Source: Ectobius pallidus (lineage: Eukaryota; Arthropoda; Insecta; Blattodea; Ectobiidae). From it: DNA of 64,000 bases. Both the position numbers and the translations under genes were made by a program. Below the pieces are notes generated by a model. The model searched no databases, was not told the origin of the DNA, and saw only the letters and a program-made list of their open reading frames with translations. The stretch lies in the NCBI GenBank assembly GCA_964059195.1, contig CAXKWD010000009.1, positions 86,401,432 through 86,465,431 of the forward strand. The letters are read 5' to 3'. Shown piece after piece: positions 42,467 through 53,070 of this stretch (the stretch's first letter is position 1; the number at the start of each line of letters is the position of its first letter).

Positions 42467-42968
42467 TAGGGCTGTACCGATTAATCGATTAAACATTTAA
42501 TCGTCGATAAATTACATTTTCCGATTAATCGGTTTAGTCGAAATCTGAAAAAACTTTTTTCAAAAAAATGGGTCAAATGACCAAACTTCTTTTTCTTGCT
42601 TCTCCGGCCTTGGCACATCATGTGTCATTCAGCTTATTGTGTCAAACAATTCCCGTTAATCAGAAACCTGAAGGGTACTTTAATCAACAAACTCGTGTGT
42701 CTCAAGTCTTGGCTGAAAAAGTAACCGGAAATGTAAGCTTTGTACATATTTTTTCACTAGTTAAGTAATGGTATTCATTAAATCAGGATTTCTTCTGATT
42801 ATCTGTAGTGTAGTAGTTATTAAACGTGTAAAACAATATTAAATGTACACTTTGGTTTCGTTTAAAATACCGACCTGTTTGTCGATTAATCAGTCGATTA
42901 ATCGGTCGATTAATCGATTAAAGTCAAGCGTTAACTCGATTAGAAATTTTAATCGATTTTCAGCCCTA
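42467..42968. mobile_element. hAT-type MITE, 502 bp, 8-bp TSD (7/8)
   Basis: TIRs TAGGGCTG and CAGCCCTA. Flanks ATTTTTTT (42459-42466) and ATTTTTTG (42969-42976). Subterminal regions at both ends are saturated with GATTAATCGATTAA-type words (five or more at the right, four at the left). These look like transposase-binding arrays and resemble homeodomain half-sites. The internal frame 42568-42768 has no transposase motif. Confidence 0.88.
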
Positions 42969-43017
42969 ATTTTTTGCAAAGAGGAAGAGCAATGTACAAA
43001 TTTACAAATATAGGCTA

Positions 43018-43573
43018 CGAGGGATGGAGTATAAGCCTTGGCAAATATTTTTTTTCTCAAATTAAGTAAGATGGTACCATGAGAAGTTGTATGTCACGGG
43101 AGAGTGTGGCATCTGTAGTATATGGACACATCATTAGGTAGCAATGTGATGTAGGCCTACGGATATACGAATAGAGGCGATAGCAATTTAGTTGTGTCAG
43201 CCGCCGTGTAAAATGGATATGACAAGATGAGAACAGCATTCTAACTCCAAAATAGTCACTATCCGAGGAAGAAATGTCATAGAATACCACAAAGAGCTGA
43301 TAGAAGCTTTGGGGAATAATGCCCATCCGTACCGAACTTCAAGGGATCATGGAGTGTGTACGTGTGCTTTTATGCTTCCAACTACGATGAAGTCGTAGTA
43401 GGTAGTCTATATGGATGTTCACGGGCGTCTTTTTCCTTCACTATCCTACATCTAGTACCCATAATCTGCAATATAATACATTCCACATAAAATTGTGTAT
43501 ATTTCAAAATTTTAAAATGGTCCCACATTTGCAAAAGAAAAAGCAGTTGCCATGACATATGTCCCATCCCTCG
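43018..43573. mobile_element. TA-flanked mariner-like non-autonomous element, 556 bp
   Basis: TIRs CGAGGGATGGAGTATAAGCC and, inward from the right, CGAGGGATGGGACATATGTC, both continuing to TGGCAA. TA lies outside each end (43016-43017, 43574-43575). TACGAGGG ends are frequent in mariner-group elements. No DD(34)D transposase could be read in any frame. Confidence 0.78.
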
Positions 43574-43575
43574 TA

Positions 43576-44394
43576 TTATATTAGCATATGTTCATAAAAA
43601 CCAAATTAAATTCTGATCTGACTCACATGGTTGAAACACAAAAAGAAATAATTTCGATCCTCTTCATGAACCAAAATGCTATAGGCCTGCTGGACTGAAA
43701 CACTGCTCAAGTTTTAGCCCAAGATTGTTTTGTTAATGTTTACTCACTTCCATATGAGCTAAAATCTTGAAATTTGGCAAATATATTTTATTTATAGCAT
43801 TGGTTCCCAGTTTTTAAAGCATATTTTAAAAGTTTTAGAGCATTTTTTCATGCATATTACGTCTTCTGAAGGGACAGTAACTTCCGGGCCTTTGATATTA
43901 ACAATGAAATGTATAAAGCATCAAAACTAGATTTAGAATTGTCGGGTCATAAACTTCTTCAGCTCATACTATTCTTACTAATGGTATGGGTACAGAAAAT
44001 AAAAAAAAGACATATCTAATCACGTCTTTCTTCATCACGAATGTCACATACTGTAATAGCAGTAGAATAAACTTACTTATTAAGATTAATAATACCTTGA
44101 ATATGACGTGATGTTACAGCTTGGTATTGTATGGTGATCTCATATGCTGCATGAGCTAACAGTGAAGATAAGCCATCTCATTCGCGCCAAATTCAGGCGA
44201 AGACAAGAGTTCGATGTACTAGAGTTAACGTCAGGCTTCTTTAATCAAATTGTCTCTGTTAAACGTTATGTTAATCCTTTGGATACCCACAACTTCTTTA
44301 AAAATATTACGTGAATCCCATGACTTCCTCTACCCTTAATACAGTCCATTGCAGTCAAATTTCCATTATTCGCGAAGAAATAAGTTACTTAAAA
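43576..44394. other. No gene seen
   Basis: AT-rich, nothing recognised. Confidence 0.45.
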
Positions 44395-45005
44395 CCTAAG
44401 TTTTTGTATGAAATGGGTCTGAAAAACTATATTTCAAAGAATATAGTGGGAAAATGTTTCAAATAAAAGTTTTAGCTCAAAGTATGGTACAGGCCTATAT
44501 ATATATATAACAACTTAATACATAATATACCATATATTGCATTTTTGGACATCTGGATGGAGTTTAAAAATGGAGCTTAGAAAATGATTGATCTTTAATG
44601 ATTTATTGTTCACAAGGCAAGACTGAGTTTCTATGAACGGTGATTACCCTTCAAAGAATTTTGGCAATTTTTTTCAAAATAAAACGTTTAGCTTTTAGTA
44701 TAAGCACCTGGTGTAGGCTATATCATTTGAATAAAATCGTTAGATTGTTTTCGAGAAAACCACTAACATTTTTTTTCTTCATGCAAAGTTACGTTAAAAA
44801 TAAGAGAGTCGGCAATCTTAGTGTCACATCCCCAGAAGCTATCTAACCTTTTTTTTTTTTTTCATTATTTCTCGTTCACGAACAGACACATCGACAACTT
44901 TCTGAAAACAGCATTTCTGGATTCAAAGGACCTCAAAACATGTTTTATGTCGAAAACAATGCTTCCTCTAATTAATGCACCTTATGGCATGGTAATAAAT
45001 AAAAA
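44395..45005 (-). repeat. Family F1, two adjacent partial copies
   Basis: 44450-44475 (TGTTTCAAATAAAAGTTTTA) and again 44640-44850 (TTCAAAATAAAACGTTTAG, GTTTTCGAGAAAACC, GCAATCTTAGTGTCACATCC), followed by 44870-45000 (CTGAAAACAGCATTTCTGGA, TTCAAAGGACC, GCTTCCTCTA). Together they cover most of the family. Confidence 0.7.
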
Positions 45006-46078
45006 TCTGATGTGATATAGGCCTACTCATATGACTATGCTGTAAGAATAAAGAATGGGTTTTCTCGCTTCACATTCCCACATGCAGTGCTGACACGAGC
45101 GTCATGATCACCGCTCTCTTTAATTCTACCAAAAAATATAGGCCTACCAAGATATGTCCAAAACTTTAGCCTACGAATTATGACGTAAAACGTGAATTTA
45201 ACGTGTTTACAGGCGGAGTTTTAATTTCTTATTATTATCAAAACATCAAAATAGCTTCATTTCATTACAGCGTAATTTTCGAGAAAATTGAAGGGAAAAA
45301 AGAGAATTAGTCATCTGCTTCATCCTAGTTGCACCCACGTACAATGATGTTATTCCACGTCAAACAGCAAAAAACCATCAGGTAGATATTTTGGTTGGCA
45401 TCTGCGGTAAAATTATAGGCCTAAAGCTAATAATGGCAAAATAATAACGTCATTATGCGTGAAGCTTCCAATGCTTTCGTTACCGGTTTTCCAAACAACT
45501 ACCCAGAGGTATTACACAATTTATTACCTAGAAACAAATTATTATCTAGAAACAACATTTTAGTTACGCACGTATCCGCCCACAACAATGAGTTGCGTAA
45601 CAGTCCGGTTTCTTGCAACGATGACTGAAACGAATGGCGAAAGTTTTAGTTCCAATTCACAAGGTAAGGGAGTCGAACCACGGAACCAGGTACTTATATC
45701 TTTTTCCTTGAAGAAAATTCGGATTTTTATTTTATGACCAACTCATGGGAAGCAAGTAGCTTCCGCTTTGCCTTAATCATTGTTTCCTGCAGTTGAGGCT
45801 TTCTCCACAGAATTCGGTCAAGTGCCTCCACAAACACTGGGAAAGGGAACACAGACTGAGTGTACAAGAGCATCTCACACACTGATGTCTCTATACTCCT
45901 CTAATTCAAGTTTCCCAAACCTCTTGAGTGGGAGAATTACACTATACAGAGTGTCCCCTTATTAAGTTAAACACTCAATCTCATTTGAAGTTCCTTAAAC
46001 TATTAATTTGAAGGAAAATATAAACTAGGGCAATAGTTGGATACAGGGAGAAAGGTAGACATGCAAGTCAAATGGAGG
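45006..46078. other. No gene seen
   Basis: Several TAGGCCTA words (45020, 45140, 45418). No family motif in the 45780-45965 frame. Confidence 0.45.
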
Positions 46079-46345
46079 GATATATATATATAAGAGGCTT
46101 GGTCCTGACTGACTGACTTAATGACAGAGAATCAACGCAGAGCCTAAACTATAAAAGGTAGGGACTTGGAATTTTGACAAAACCTTCGTTTCATAATGTA
46201 AGTGCTCACTAAGAAAGGATTTTGCAAAATTTTTATTTTAAATGCAAAAAATTAAATGTTTTTGAGAATGCTTAATCCCTTTTTACACAGAATTATCAAA
46301 TCCAAATCACAGTTCACATGACAACATATTGTCGCTCGCGAACCT
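46079..46345 (+). mobile_element. Helitron-like 5' end
   Basis: Begins with an (AT)n run and ATAAGAGGCTTGGTCCTGAC, then TGACTGACT. It matches the reverse complement of 49147-48835 block by block (CTTCGTTTCATAATGTA, GCTCACTAAGAAAGGATTTT, TTTTACACAGAATTATC). Helitrons begin with TC and often a TCTATATATATA stretch. No 3' hairpin terminus is seen downstream, so the copy is incomplete. Confidence 0.6.
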
Positions 46346-46849
46346 GAGGAATACCTTTATTTCAATTTATATGCAGATAAATTTGTTTTAACAAAATTCT
46401 TCATAGCAGTGGCCATAAAATGAAAAATAATGGTACGTATTTTCCTGGACTCCAATTATACTACATTATACCATATTACACTACACTTTACTACACATTA
46501 CTGACAATGACGGTCATCAATTTGAACATTGCAAACACGATTCTTTAATTACATGTTTCTTCTGTAATTCAAGCCTTTGAACTTGTCTCTATGTTCATAA
46601 ATAATGTTTTTATACTCATTCAAAGTGTTAGTACATTTTTTGAGACACCTGTATATTACTATATTATACCATCAGCATTTTTAAGGAGGTCTACACACAT
46701 AGCTTCCGTATGAATTTGAATGAATCTTTCTTTCTCTCCGCACGTTCTGTAACTAAGGTTTGGTAAGGAATAGTACTTTTAAATAAGGCCTCTTATTCTA
46801 TAATCAGAATGTGAAGTGAGAAAGATGTATTGTAAAAAGTTACGCGACT
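46346..46849. other. No gene seen
   Basis: AT-rich. ACTACA-CATTATACCATATTACA repeats near 46450-46500 are low complexity. Confidence 0.4.
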
Positions 46850-46949
46850 GATTACTTCATATTTCATTTGGGTTGTGTATCCTTCGGGGATGCGATTCGA
46901 AACGTGGTAACGACTTTCACTTTTACGATCAATTTACATGAAAAGTGTC
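46850..46949 (+). repeat. Interspersed repeat shared with 62905-62995
   Basis: TTTGGGTTGTGTATCCTTCG, GGGATGCGAT, a GTGGTAACGA word, and CAATTTACATGAAAAG match 62905-62995 in the same orientation. It directly precedes a family-F1 segment. Confidence 0.75.
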
Positions 46950-47065
46950 ATTTTTGCCGAATATCTCGAAAACGCCTCAAACGACTTTGTTTAAATTTTG
47001 AAAATTAAGTGATTATACTAAAAATCAAAACTGATTTGGGTAGAGGAAGTTAGGCCTACTGGTAT
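46950..47065 (+). repeat. Family F1, partial copy
   Basis: ATCTCGAAAACGCCTCAAAC, GACTTTGTTTAAATTTTG and GGGTAGAGGAAGTTAGGCCT correspond to 61719-61752 and the GGTAGAGGAAGT block of 61430. Confidence 0.6.
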
Positions 47066-47984
47066 GTTGTTACACAACACGTTATTTTAAAAGTGTTATA
47101 GTTCTTTTTATGAACTGCATCACTGGAAGAATACTGTTAACTGGAAACTTGAGTAAAACACTGTATACAATATGAGAAAGTGGAACAAGGGTTTACGTTG
47201 TGCACATCTGCAAGAACAATAACACTGATTCATATTAAGCACTTCTCATGAAACTGTAATTACTAATTACACGTCCCAACTCTTTTATTAGTCAAATGCG
47301 TCACACTTCAAGTTCAAGCGAAACACAAACCGTCTTTTGTTTTAACCTTTTCAGTGCTACTAACGTATAGTAACGTACCGTCACTTCAAAAGACTGTAAA
47401 AAGCAGAGATGTGAGTTGAACAGGATAATGGTTCACTGTAAAGGTGCAGACTTTTACCCACTTATTAGAATTGTCATTTATAGAAACCATTTAATTGGAT
47501 AAAATTTTCAAAATTAATTTCGAACTTGGAACTCACTGAAGAATTCAATTGATAAATTGTTTATATTACTATGGAAGATTCAGCTTTGAAGGATTACCGT
47601 AGTTCTTTAGTTTGTTGTTCTTAAATACGTAATTAACAAGATAAAGTATTTCTATGTAAATACATTTTGGCTTTACATTAAAGTAAAATTTCGATATATG
47701 TTTACGAATTGGAACATTTGAAATGGTTTTAAGACACATTAGATTTTCCTTAAATGTCAATATTTCAAGGTATAAGCTTAGTATAGGCCTATATTTTTTA
47801 CACATTTAAAAAAAACTCGCATATCTTATATAATTTAACGATATATTTTAAATATGTTCCACATTTTATGATTTCGACGCTACTGTCAGGTAATCGTTTA
47901 AATTTTATTTACCATAATCTGTATTTCAAAGTTGGGTTCTTGAATTTCTAGAAAATATTGAAAACCAGATGTAGAACTAGATAT
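47066..47984. other. No gene seen
   Basis: AT-rich; the frame 47569-47805 (-) is not recognised. Confidence 0.4.
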
Positions 47985-48125
47985 GAATTTCACTCCTGGA
48001 GATGTTGCAAGGTTTGGAATTGTCCCTGTTACTTCTTGTGATGTTGAGCAAAGTTTTATCGAGAGCAAAGCAATTTTCAGAGATAATAGACGTAGTTTCA
48101 GTTTAACTAACTGCTTCAAAATAGG
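47985..48125 (+). pseudogene. hAT transposase C-terminal dimerisation-domain fragment
   Basis: One plus frame reads FTPGDVARFGIVPVTSCDVE, QSFIESKAIFRDNRRSFSLT and NCFKI. This is the signature end of hAT transposases: a hydrophobic 'P(V/L)TS.DVERSFS.YK..L.D.RR.....N' block used for dimerisation. The catalytic RNase-H-like part and zinc finger are absent from the sequence just upstream, which has stops, so it is a relic. It lies next to the Helitron-like element 48200-49152 and may have been carried or cut by it. It shows that autonomous hAT transposase has existed in this genome, consistent with the hAT MITEs here. Confidence 0.75.
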
Positions 48126-48597
48126 CAGTTCTCAATAAAATGTTGAGATTTTGCCCCTGAGATTATAGCAAGAGCAAAAAATTCTAACTATATAATTTAC
48201 TACTTAAAAGTCCCGGCGTCGCCCGGGACTTTTTTATTTTGTAATTGGAAATTAACTTATGAAGGACTTTAGATTTTTAAATTCTAGGTCCTTATATAGG
48301 TATTTATAATTTGAAGTAGGAAGAACGACTTATAACACTCAAACTATTCCCTAAGAAAATGTTTGATATAGCCTTTATGGCTATATGTAGAATTTTGCAT
48401 CCCATCGCTTGTACAGTACACAGCAAGCCCGGGAGGGGTTCTAATAAGAAGAAACAGAAATTCCGGTAACATAAAATTGTATTATCGTGGCTGAAAATTT
48501 TGTTTCTCACTCTCATGTTACCATAAAACCGTTTTCGGAATGAAATTAAACAGAAATACAATATCACTTTCATACATCTCTTCCCAAAACATATTAG

Positions 48598-48772
48598 GCC
48601 TACCTTACCTCGTATTGTTTTCTCTATTTCCAGGCTAGAGGAAGTTATGTGACTGCATTATTTTCGTGAATATCATTCTGTGATATAATAATATATATAT
48701 TACCATACCTCGTATTGTTTTCTCTATGTCCAGGGTAAAGAAAGTTATGTGACTGCATTATTTTCGTGGATA
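48598..48772. repeat. Tandem duplication, period about 100 bp
   Basis: 48602-48672 and 48702-48772 share ACCTCGTATTGTTTTCTCTA, CCAGG, and GAAGTTATGTGACTGCATTA then TTTTCGTG.ATAT, with few differences. Confidence 0.9.
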
Positions 48773-49062
48773 TTGATAGTTCTCTCATTTGTTTCTCTCA
48801 TTTGTCAAATTTATTCTACTTTCATTTTTTTTCCAAGCCCATCTGAGACCCGCTGGCAACGATATGTTTTAATGTCAAATGTTATTTGGATTGGATAATT
48901 CTGTGTAAAAATGGATTAAGTATTTTGAAAAACATTTGATTTTTGGCATTTAAAATTTAAAAAAATTCAAAATCCTTTCTTAGTGAGCACCTACATTATG
49001 AAACGAAGGTACTGTCAAAATTCCAAGTCTCTACCTGTTATAGTTTAGGAACTACGTTGATT

Positions 49063-49123
49063 CCTGTCAGTCAGTCAGTCAGTCAGTCAATCATTCATTC
49101 ATTCATTCATTCAGTCAGTCAGT
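49063..49123. repeat. Tetranucleotide tract (CAGT/CATT)n
   Basis: GTCAGTCAGTCAGTCAGTCA, then ATCATTCATTCATTCATTC, then CAGTCAGTCAGTCAGG. It sits directly inside the Helitron 5' end, where the 46079 copy has only GACTGACTGACT, so it is an expansion of an element-borne repeat. Confidence 0.95.
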
Positions 49124-49419
49124 CAGGACAAAGCCTCTTATATATATAGAGATGTAAGAAAATTGAACTTTTGTTTTGTGACTCTCCTTTAAATTGTGGT
49201 GTGGTATGTATTCTATTCTTTTCTGCGGCTTTCATGTTTAAAGCAATAAATCTTTAATTGTAGGCTACTCATTTCATAACCATGCAACGTTGATAACATA
49301 AGGTGTTACTTGAATTATTTTGAACCATTTAAAAACATTAGTCCATATTTTACTCATATTTTGAGAATGTTTAGCCAATATGTATGTACTTATTTTATTT
49401 ACATATAAATCCCATCCCT

Positions 49420-49463
49420 AATAATAATAATAAAAATAGTATTATATTATTATTATTATTAAA
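49420..49463. repeat. (AAT)n / (ATT)n inverted microsatellite
   Basis: AAT units followed by ATT units, able to form a hairpin, immediately 5' of the LINE fragment 49464-49857. Confidence 0.9.
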
Positions 49464-49857
49464 GACATAGTAATACGAAACGCTAAGAAAAGGACCTGCC
49501 AATTAATTGATGTTGCAATCTCAAACTGCCAGAACATGGTTTCAAAGGAAGCTGAAAAAAGGTTGAAATATATAGACCTTCAGATAGTCGAATGTGGAAC
49601 GTGAAAACTGAAGTCATACCTATTATAGTTGGAGCACTGGGTACGATACCAATAAACCTGGAAAACAATCTATCACAGATAATGGGAGAAGCACAGGTTT
49701 CCAAAATTCAAGAGATCGCCCTGCTCGGAACTGCTCACATTTTGAGGAAGGTGCTATAAGGACCAGACCCGTGAAGAATCTGCTCCTGAGGGGGCTGGAG
49801 GCATCCTGGAGTAGAATCTTAAATCCAGCCTCAACGCTGTGAATCTAAAAATTTTGA
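49464..49857 (+). pseudogene. LINE-type pol C-terminal fragment with (TAA)n tail
   Basis: Reads DIVIRNAKKRTCQLIDVAIS and KEAEKRLKYIDLQI in one frame. After a one-frame shift it reads MWNVKTEVIPIIVGALGT, IPINLENNLSQIMGEA and IQEIALLGTAHILRKVL, ending TAA at about 49759. The 'LIDVA', 'V.PI.IGALGT' and 'LLGTAHILRKVL' words are a common C-terminal block of non-LTR pol proteins in animals; the clade is not certain. A roughly 100-bp GC-richer 3' region follows and runs into the (TAA)n tract at 49858, its probable 3' tail. This LINE type is different from the other two in the window. Confidence 0.75.
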
Positions 49858-49858
49858 A

Positions 49859-49893
<35 letters not shown>

Positions 49894-49944
49894 TAACAAT
49901 AATAGCTTAATAATAATAACTTAATAGTAATAATAATACCTTAA

Positions 49945-50021
<77 letters not shown>

Positions 50022-50023
50022 TC
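49858..50023. repeat. (TAA)n microsatellite, probably an expanded LINE tail
   Basis: 165 bp of AAT/TAA units with ACAAT, AGCT and ACCTTAA interruptions, directly after the 3' region of the LINE fragment. Confidence 0.95.
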
Positions 50024-50749
50024 TAGAAGAAAAGCTTTTCAAAGGTGGAGTGCATATATAAATTAAACAATAAGACAGAATAGTATTAACTTCCGTAATT
50101 TAATATTGACCTTGTAACTGTCGGCACATGAAATGCTTTCAGATTTCATCAGTATTCATTATCGAGAGTGAAGTTCGACGTTTCATCTAGTTTAATTTCC
50201 TCTGTTCGTCGGCACCGTGCCACGATTATTCCTAATACGGACACGAGCATTAATCAGTTTCCATTGACTAGAATACAATTCCTGCAAACTGCCTGCGGGG
50301 TAACGAACTCAAAATAATCTTGTTCGCACCTTCACAATTCATGAGCCAGCTGTGTGTATGGACAAAGGAACATCAATGAACTCCCATTGAATTGACATTG
50401 CAAAGCACGTATAAAATATCTAGTCAGTGTTTTTAAAAAGACGAAGTTGTTCAAATGTTTGCCAAGTTCAAACGCCCTCTGTGAACATTACATGATTATT
50501 CTTCCACAACAAAGAACCAAGACTGAGTCAGCAAGATATTCTCAGATTCGTGTTCAAAATTCATTACTTAATAGCTTAAAATTACGTTAAATTATAACTT
50601 CCGACATCCAGATAATCTCGCGCAGAAAAAAAAAGTCAGTTCGTTAGTTTGTTTTGCTGAGAATATTGTCTACCTAGAAGGTCATTTAAGTTATACCGTA
50701 TGGAAAGCACATAATGAACGTGGGAAGTGTAGGCTAATATAAGACAGGG
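50024..50749. other. No gene seen; complex block at 50110-50420
   Basis: 50110-50420 is of balanced composition without repeat partners in the window (GAGCATTAATCAGTTTCC, CATGAGCCAGCTGTGTG). It is another candidate unique block. No frame with a family motif. Confidence 0.35.
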
Positions 50750-50880
50750 TATAGCCTAATTATGCATTCACGGCACAGATACCCGGATTATGGGTTCGAT
50801 TCCCAGTGACAGAACATTTTTTTCTATAATATTCTCAGGGTATACTTAACCTTTCCATGCCTTAGACGAATATATGCGTC
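50750..50880 (+). mobile_element. SINE-E copy (tRNA-like)
   Basis: B box ATGGGTTCGATTCCCAGTGA, then ACATTTTTTTCTATAATATT, CTCAGG and CCTTTCCATGCC, parallel to 23206-23320. The A box is degraded. Confidence 0.6.
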
Positions 50881-51230
50881 ACCGAAAAATGTATAACCGG
50901 AGACATTTAAAATTAATAGAGTAATGCTTTATGTTAGAAAATAAGGAATTTATCACTGCGTTAGGATTGCTATTCATGACAACCAGCCATTCTATTAAAA
51001 TTTTCTTCATTGACTTCAAACTTCTAAAACCCGCTGATAGACTATATTAATACAAATTCAGTTCAGAAAGGGTTAATATTACTGAATGGCATTTTTCATT
51101 GGTATAATCGAGAACATAAAAATAATTATTATTTTTCATAAATATACGTTACTCTCTTATATTACTTTAATTTCCTGAACTTTTCGGCACTTGGAATTCT
51201 CATTCAATAACATTAAATAATGGAAGGTCT
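50881..51230. other. No gene seen
   Basis: AT-rich, nothing recognised. Confidence 0.4.
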
Positions 51231-51989
51231 TGGAAATTATATAGGAGTTGGTTTAAATCTATTCCATTCATAAATGACGTATTAACATTTAACAATACCT
51301 CGGATATCGATCAATCACGGTGGTTTATCTTGTATATGCTTGCAAGGAAGCGGTTTTATAGGACTATTCCATTTATCCGACGCGTATTTGATAGACTATT
51401 GACCAATAACGTTTAGCAATGCCTCAAATATTGACCAATCACGGTCGTTTATGTTATGCCTATAATATGCTTACAAGGTTCGCAAAGATGCAATTTTAGA
51501 TATAAAATGCCATCTCATTACTAGTTCTGTGAAGATATCAACGTACAGTTTTAATAGGTCACTTATTGCTGCCAGTGAATAGGATAAAACACATTATTTT
51601 ATACAACATAATATATTTGAAATTGAAATAATTTGAATGTGCATTGATTAAAAACAAAATTTCGATTCGGTGCAAGCCAGTTCGTGTGTTTCTTCCTGTT
51701 TTGATTTTAGCTTATCTTAATTACTTAACTAGATATTTCACATTCGCACTGTTGGTAGCATAGGTTTGTATCTGGTAACACATTCCATTGATCATTCTTT
51801 TAGTATGCAATGGTGATTTGGTTTTAAACAACACAAGTAAGAAAACTCCAAGTAAGTAAATTTTATTTATATTATCTGATAGGGCCTACTACATTTCAGT
51901 CATGTAATAGTCTTAATAAATCCCGACATTATGACATTATGAGTACCATCAGAAAAATACGTCGGGCCCCACACGCATTAATTTATCGA

Positions 51990-52215
51990 GTTAGCCTCGG
52001 TGACGCAGTCGGTATCGCACTGGCTTTTATGCACAGGTTACAGGTTCAATCTAGACATAGGTCGATGGCATTTCAGTGTGCATAAATATGACAGGACGAT
52101 GTCTGTATATCTACAGGCATATAAAAGAACTCCTGTGGGACAAAATTCCGGCACACCGGCGAAGGTAATAGGCCTAAGTTACAGTACATCGCCGTCGTTA
52201 TATAACCAAACGAAT
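51990..52215 (+). mobile_element. SINE-D, tRNA-derived, near full length
   Basis: A box CTCGGTGACGCAGTCGGTAT and B box GGTTACAGGTTCAATCTAGA. The body is GTCGATGGCATTTCAGTGTG, AAAAGAACTCCTGTGGGACA, AAATTCCGGCACACCGGCGA and a CGCCGTCGTTATATAACCAA 3' end. I recall a widespread insect SINE with this body order. The frame 52000-52233 is a SINE artefact. Confidence 0.85.
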
Positions 52216-52304
52216 CAATCGATAAACTCGTAATCTCTAGTGGGATTAGACCTACATGTGACTATTTAATCCATATTCCGCATATTTGATACTGACCAAT
52301 GATA

Positions 52305-52704
52305 CAGAGTGTCCACCAAGTAATGCTCAAGAAATTCCCGACTTATTCCCTGATTTTCATTGATCATTTCAGAAATTCCCGACCAAAATATGATTACGAA
52401 GCACTTTCTAATAACTGTGTAAGAAAAATTATAGGATTATACATACTTCAAATAAGAAAAAGAAGATAAGAAGAAAGCAATTTTTGGCAGGAAAAGTTTA
52501 TTTTCAAAAGCAGTTGAGGTTTTTTTGGAAGCTGGCAGAAGGTAAAATTGTATTAATTTTCACCTGTTTTATGTGTGCCACAAATTTTTCGAATTTTCCC
52601 GGATATTTTAACAAATTCATTGACTTTTCCCGGATTTTCCCGACCATACGAAATTCCCGGCCTTTTCCCGGATTCCCGGATTTTCCCGACCAGTGGACAC
52701 CCTG
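52305..52704. mobile_element. hAT-like MITE, 400 bp, in a duplicated segment
   Basis: TIRs CAGAGTGTCCACCAAG and, inward from the right, CAGGGTGTCCACTGGTC. The interior next to each end is made of repeated TTCCCGGA/TTTTCCCGAC words. The first copy of the surrounding duplication (51405-51425) preserves the empty site, and comparison shows about 7 bp (AATGAxx) duplicated around the insert. Non-coding. Confidence 0.8.
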
Positions 52705-53070
52705 AATGAAGTTTGACAATGCTTCGGATATCGACAAGTCGTTTATCTTGTATTTGCTTACAAAGATGGGGCTTTATCGGAAGAAACGTCAGATCGTTAC
52801 TGGATACGTCAGAGTATCAGTATACAGTGATTAATACGTTATCGTTGCCAATGAACTGAATAAAAAGACATTAACTTTATCGGTTCTTTTTTTTAAATGA
52901 AACTATTTAAATTCGCACTGATTAAGGGCACAATTTTGATTCGGTGTAAGCCATTTAGTGTATTTTTATTCTGTTCTGACTTTAGCTTATCTTAATTTTG
53001 AGATTAACTATTTTCTCATTCTCATTATTGGTGTTGGTAGCGATTCCTTGTAGATGTTCGGTAACCCATC

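Larger units (their letters stand above)
48200..49152 (-). mobile_element. Helitron-like element, 5' TCTATATATATAAG end and 3' hairpin
   Basis: On the minus strand the 5' end is TCTATATATATAAGAGGCTT (from about 49151), and the 3' end near 48200 is a GC hairpin AAGTCCCGGGCGACGCCGGG followed by ACTTTTAAGTAG. Helitron 3' ends have a hairpin just before CTRR; here CTAG appears mutated to GTAG. No Rep/helicase frame, so it would be non-autonomous. Internal features: a 97-bp duplication (48598-48772) and a CAGT/CATT tetranucleotide tract. Confidence 0.6.
51231..53070 (+). repeat. Diverged segmental duplication (two copies of 0.4-0.8 kb)
   Basis: 51395-51790 matches 52285-52304 plus 52705-53065. 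Shared words in order include TTGACCAAT, AATGCYTCRRATATYGAC, TCGTTTAT, GCTTACAA, ATCAGTATACAG-like, GCCAGTGAATAGGATAAA-like, CATTCGCACTG-like, TTTCGATTCGGTGCAAGCCA-like, TTTAGCTTATCTTAATT and TTGGTAGC. A partial third echo (CAATACCTCGGATATCGATC) lies at 51292-51312. The function of the duplicated segment is unknown; it carries repeated CCAAT words. Confidence 0.75.

Noticed and set aside
43057..43326. Mariner transposase gene inside the TA element 43018-43573
   Set aside because: No helix-turn-helix or catalytic acidic motif could be read in any frame; the element is non-coding.
52484..52737. Gly/Pro/Phe-rich frames resembling a repetitive secreted protein
   Set aside because: They are both strands of the TTCCCGGA words inside the hAT-like MITE.
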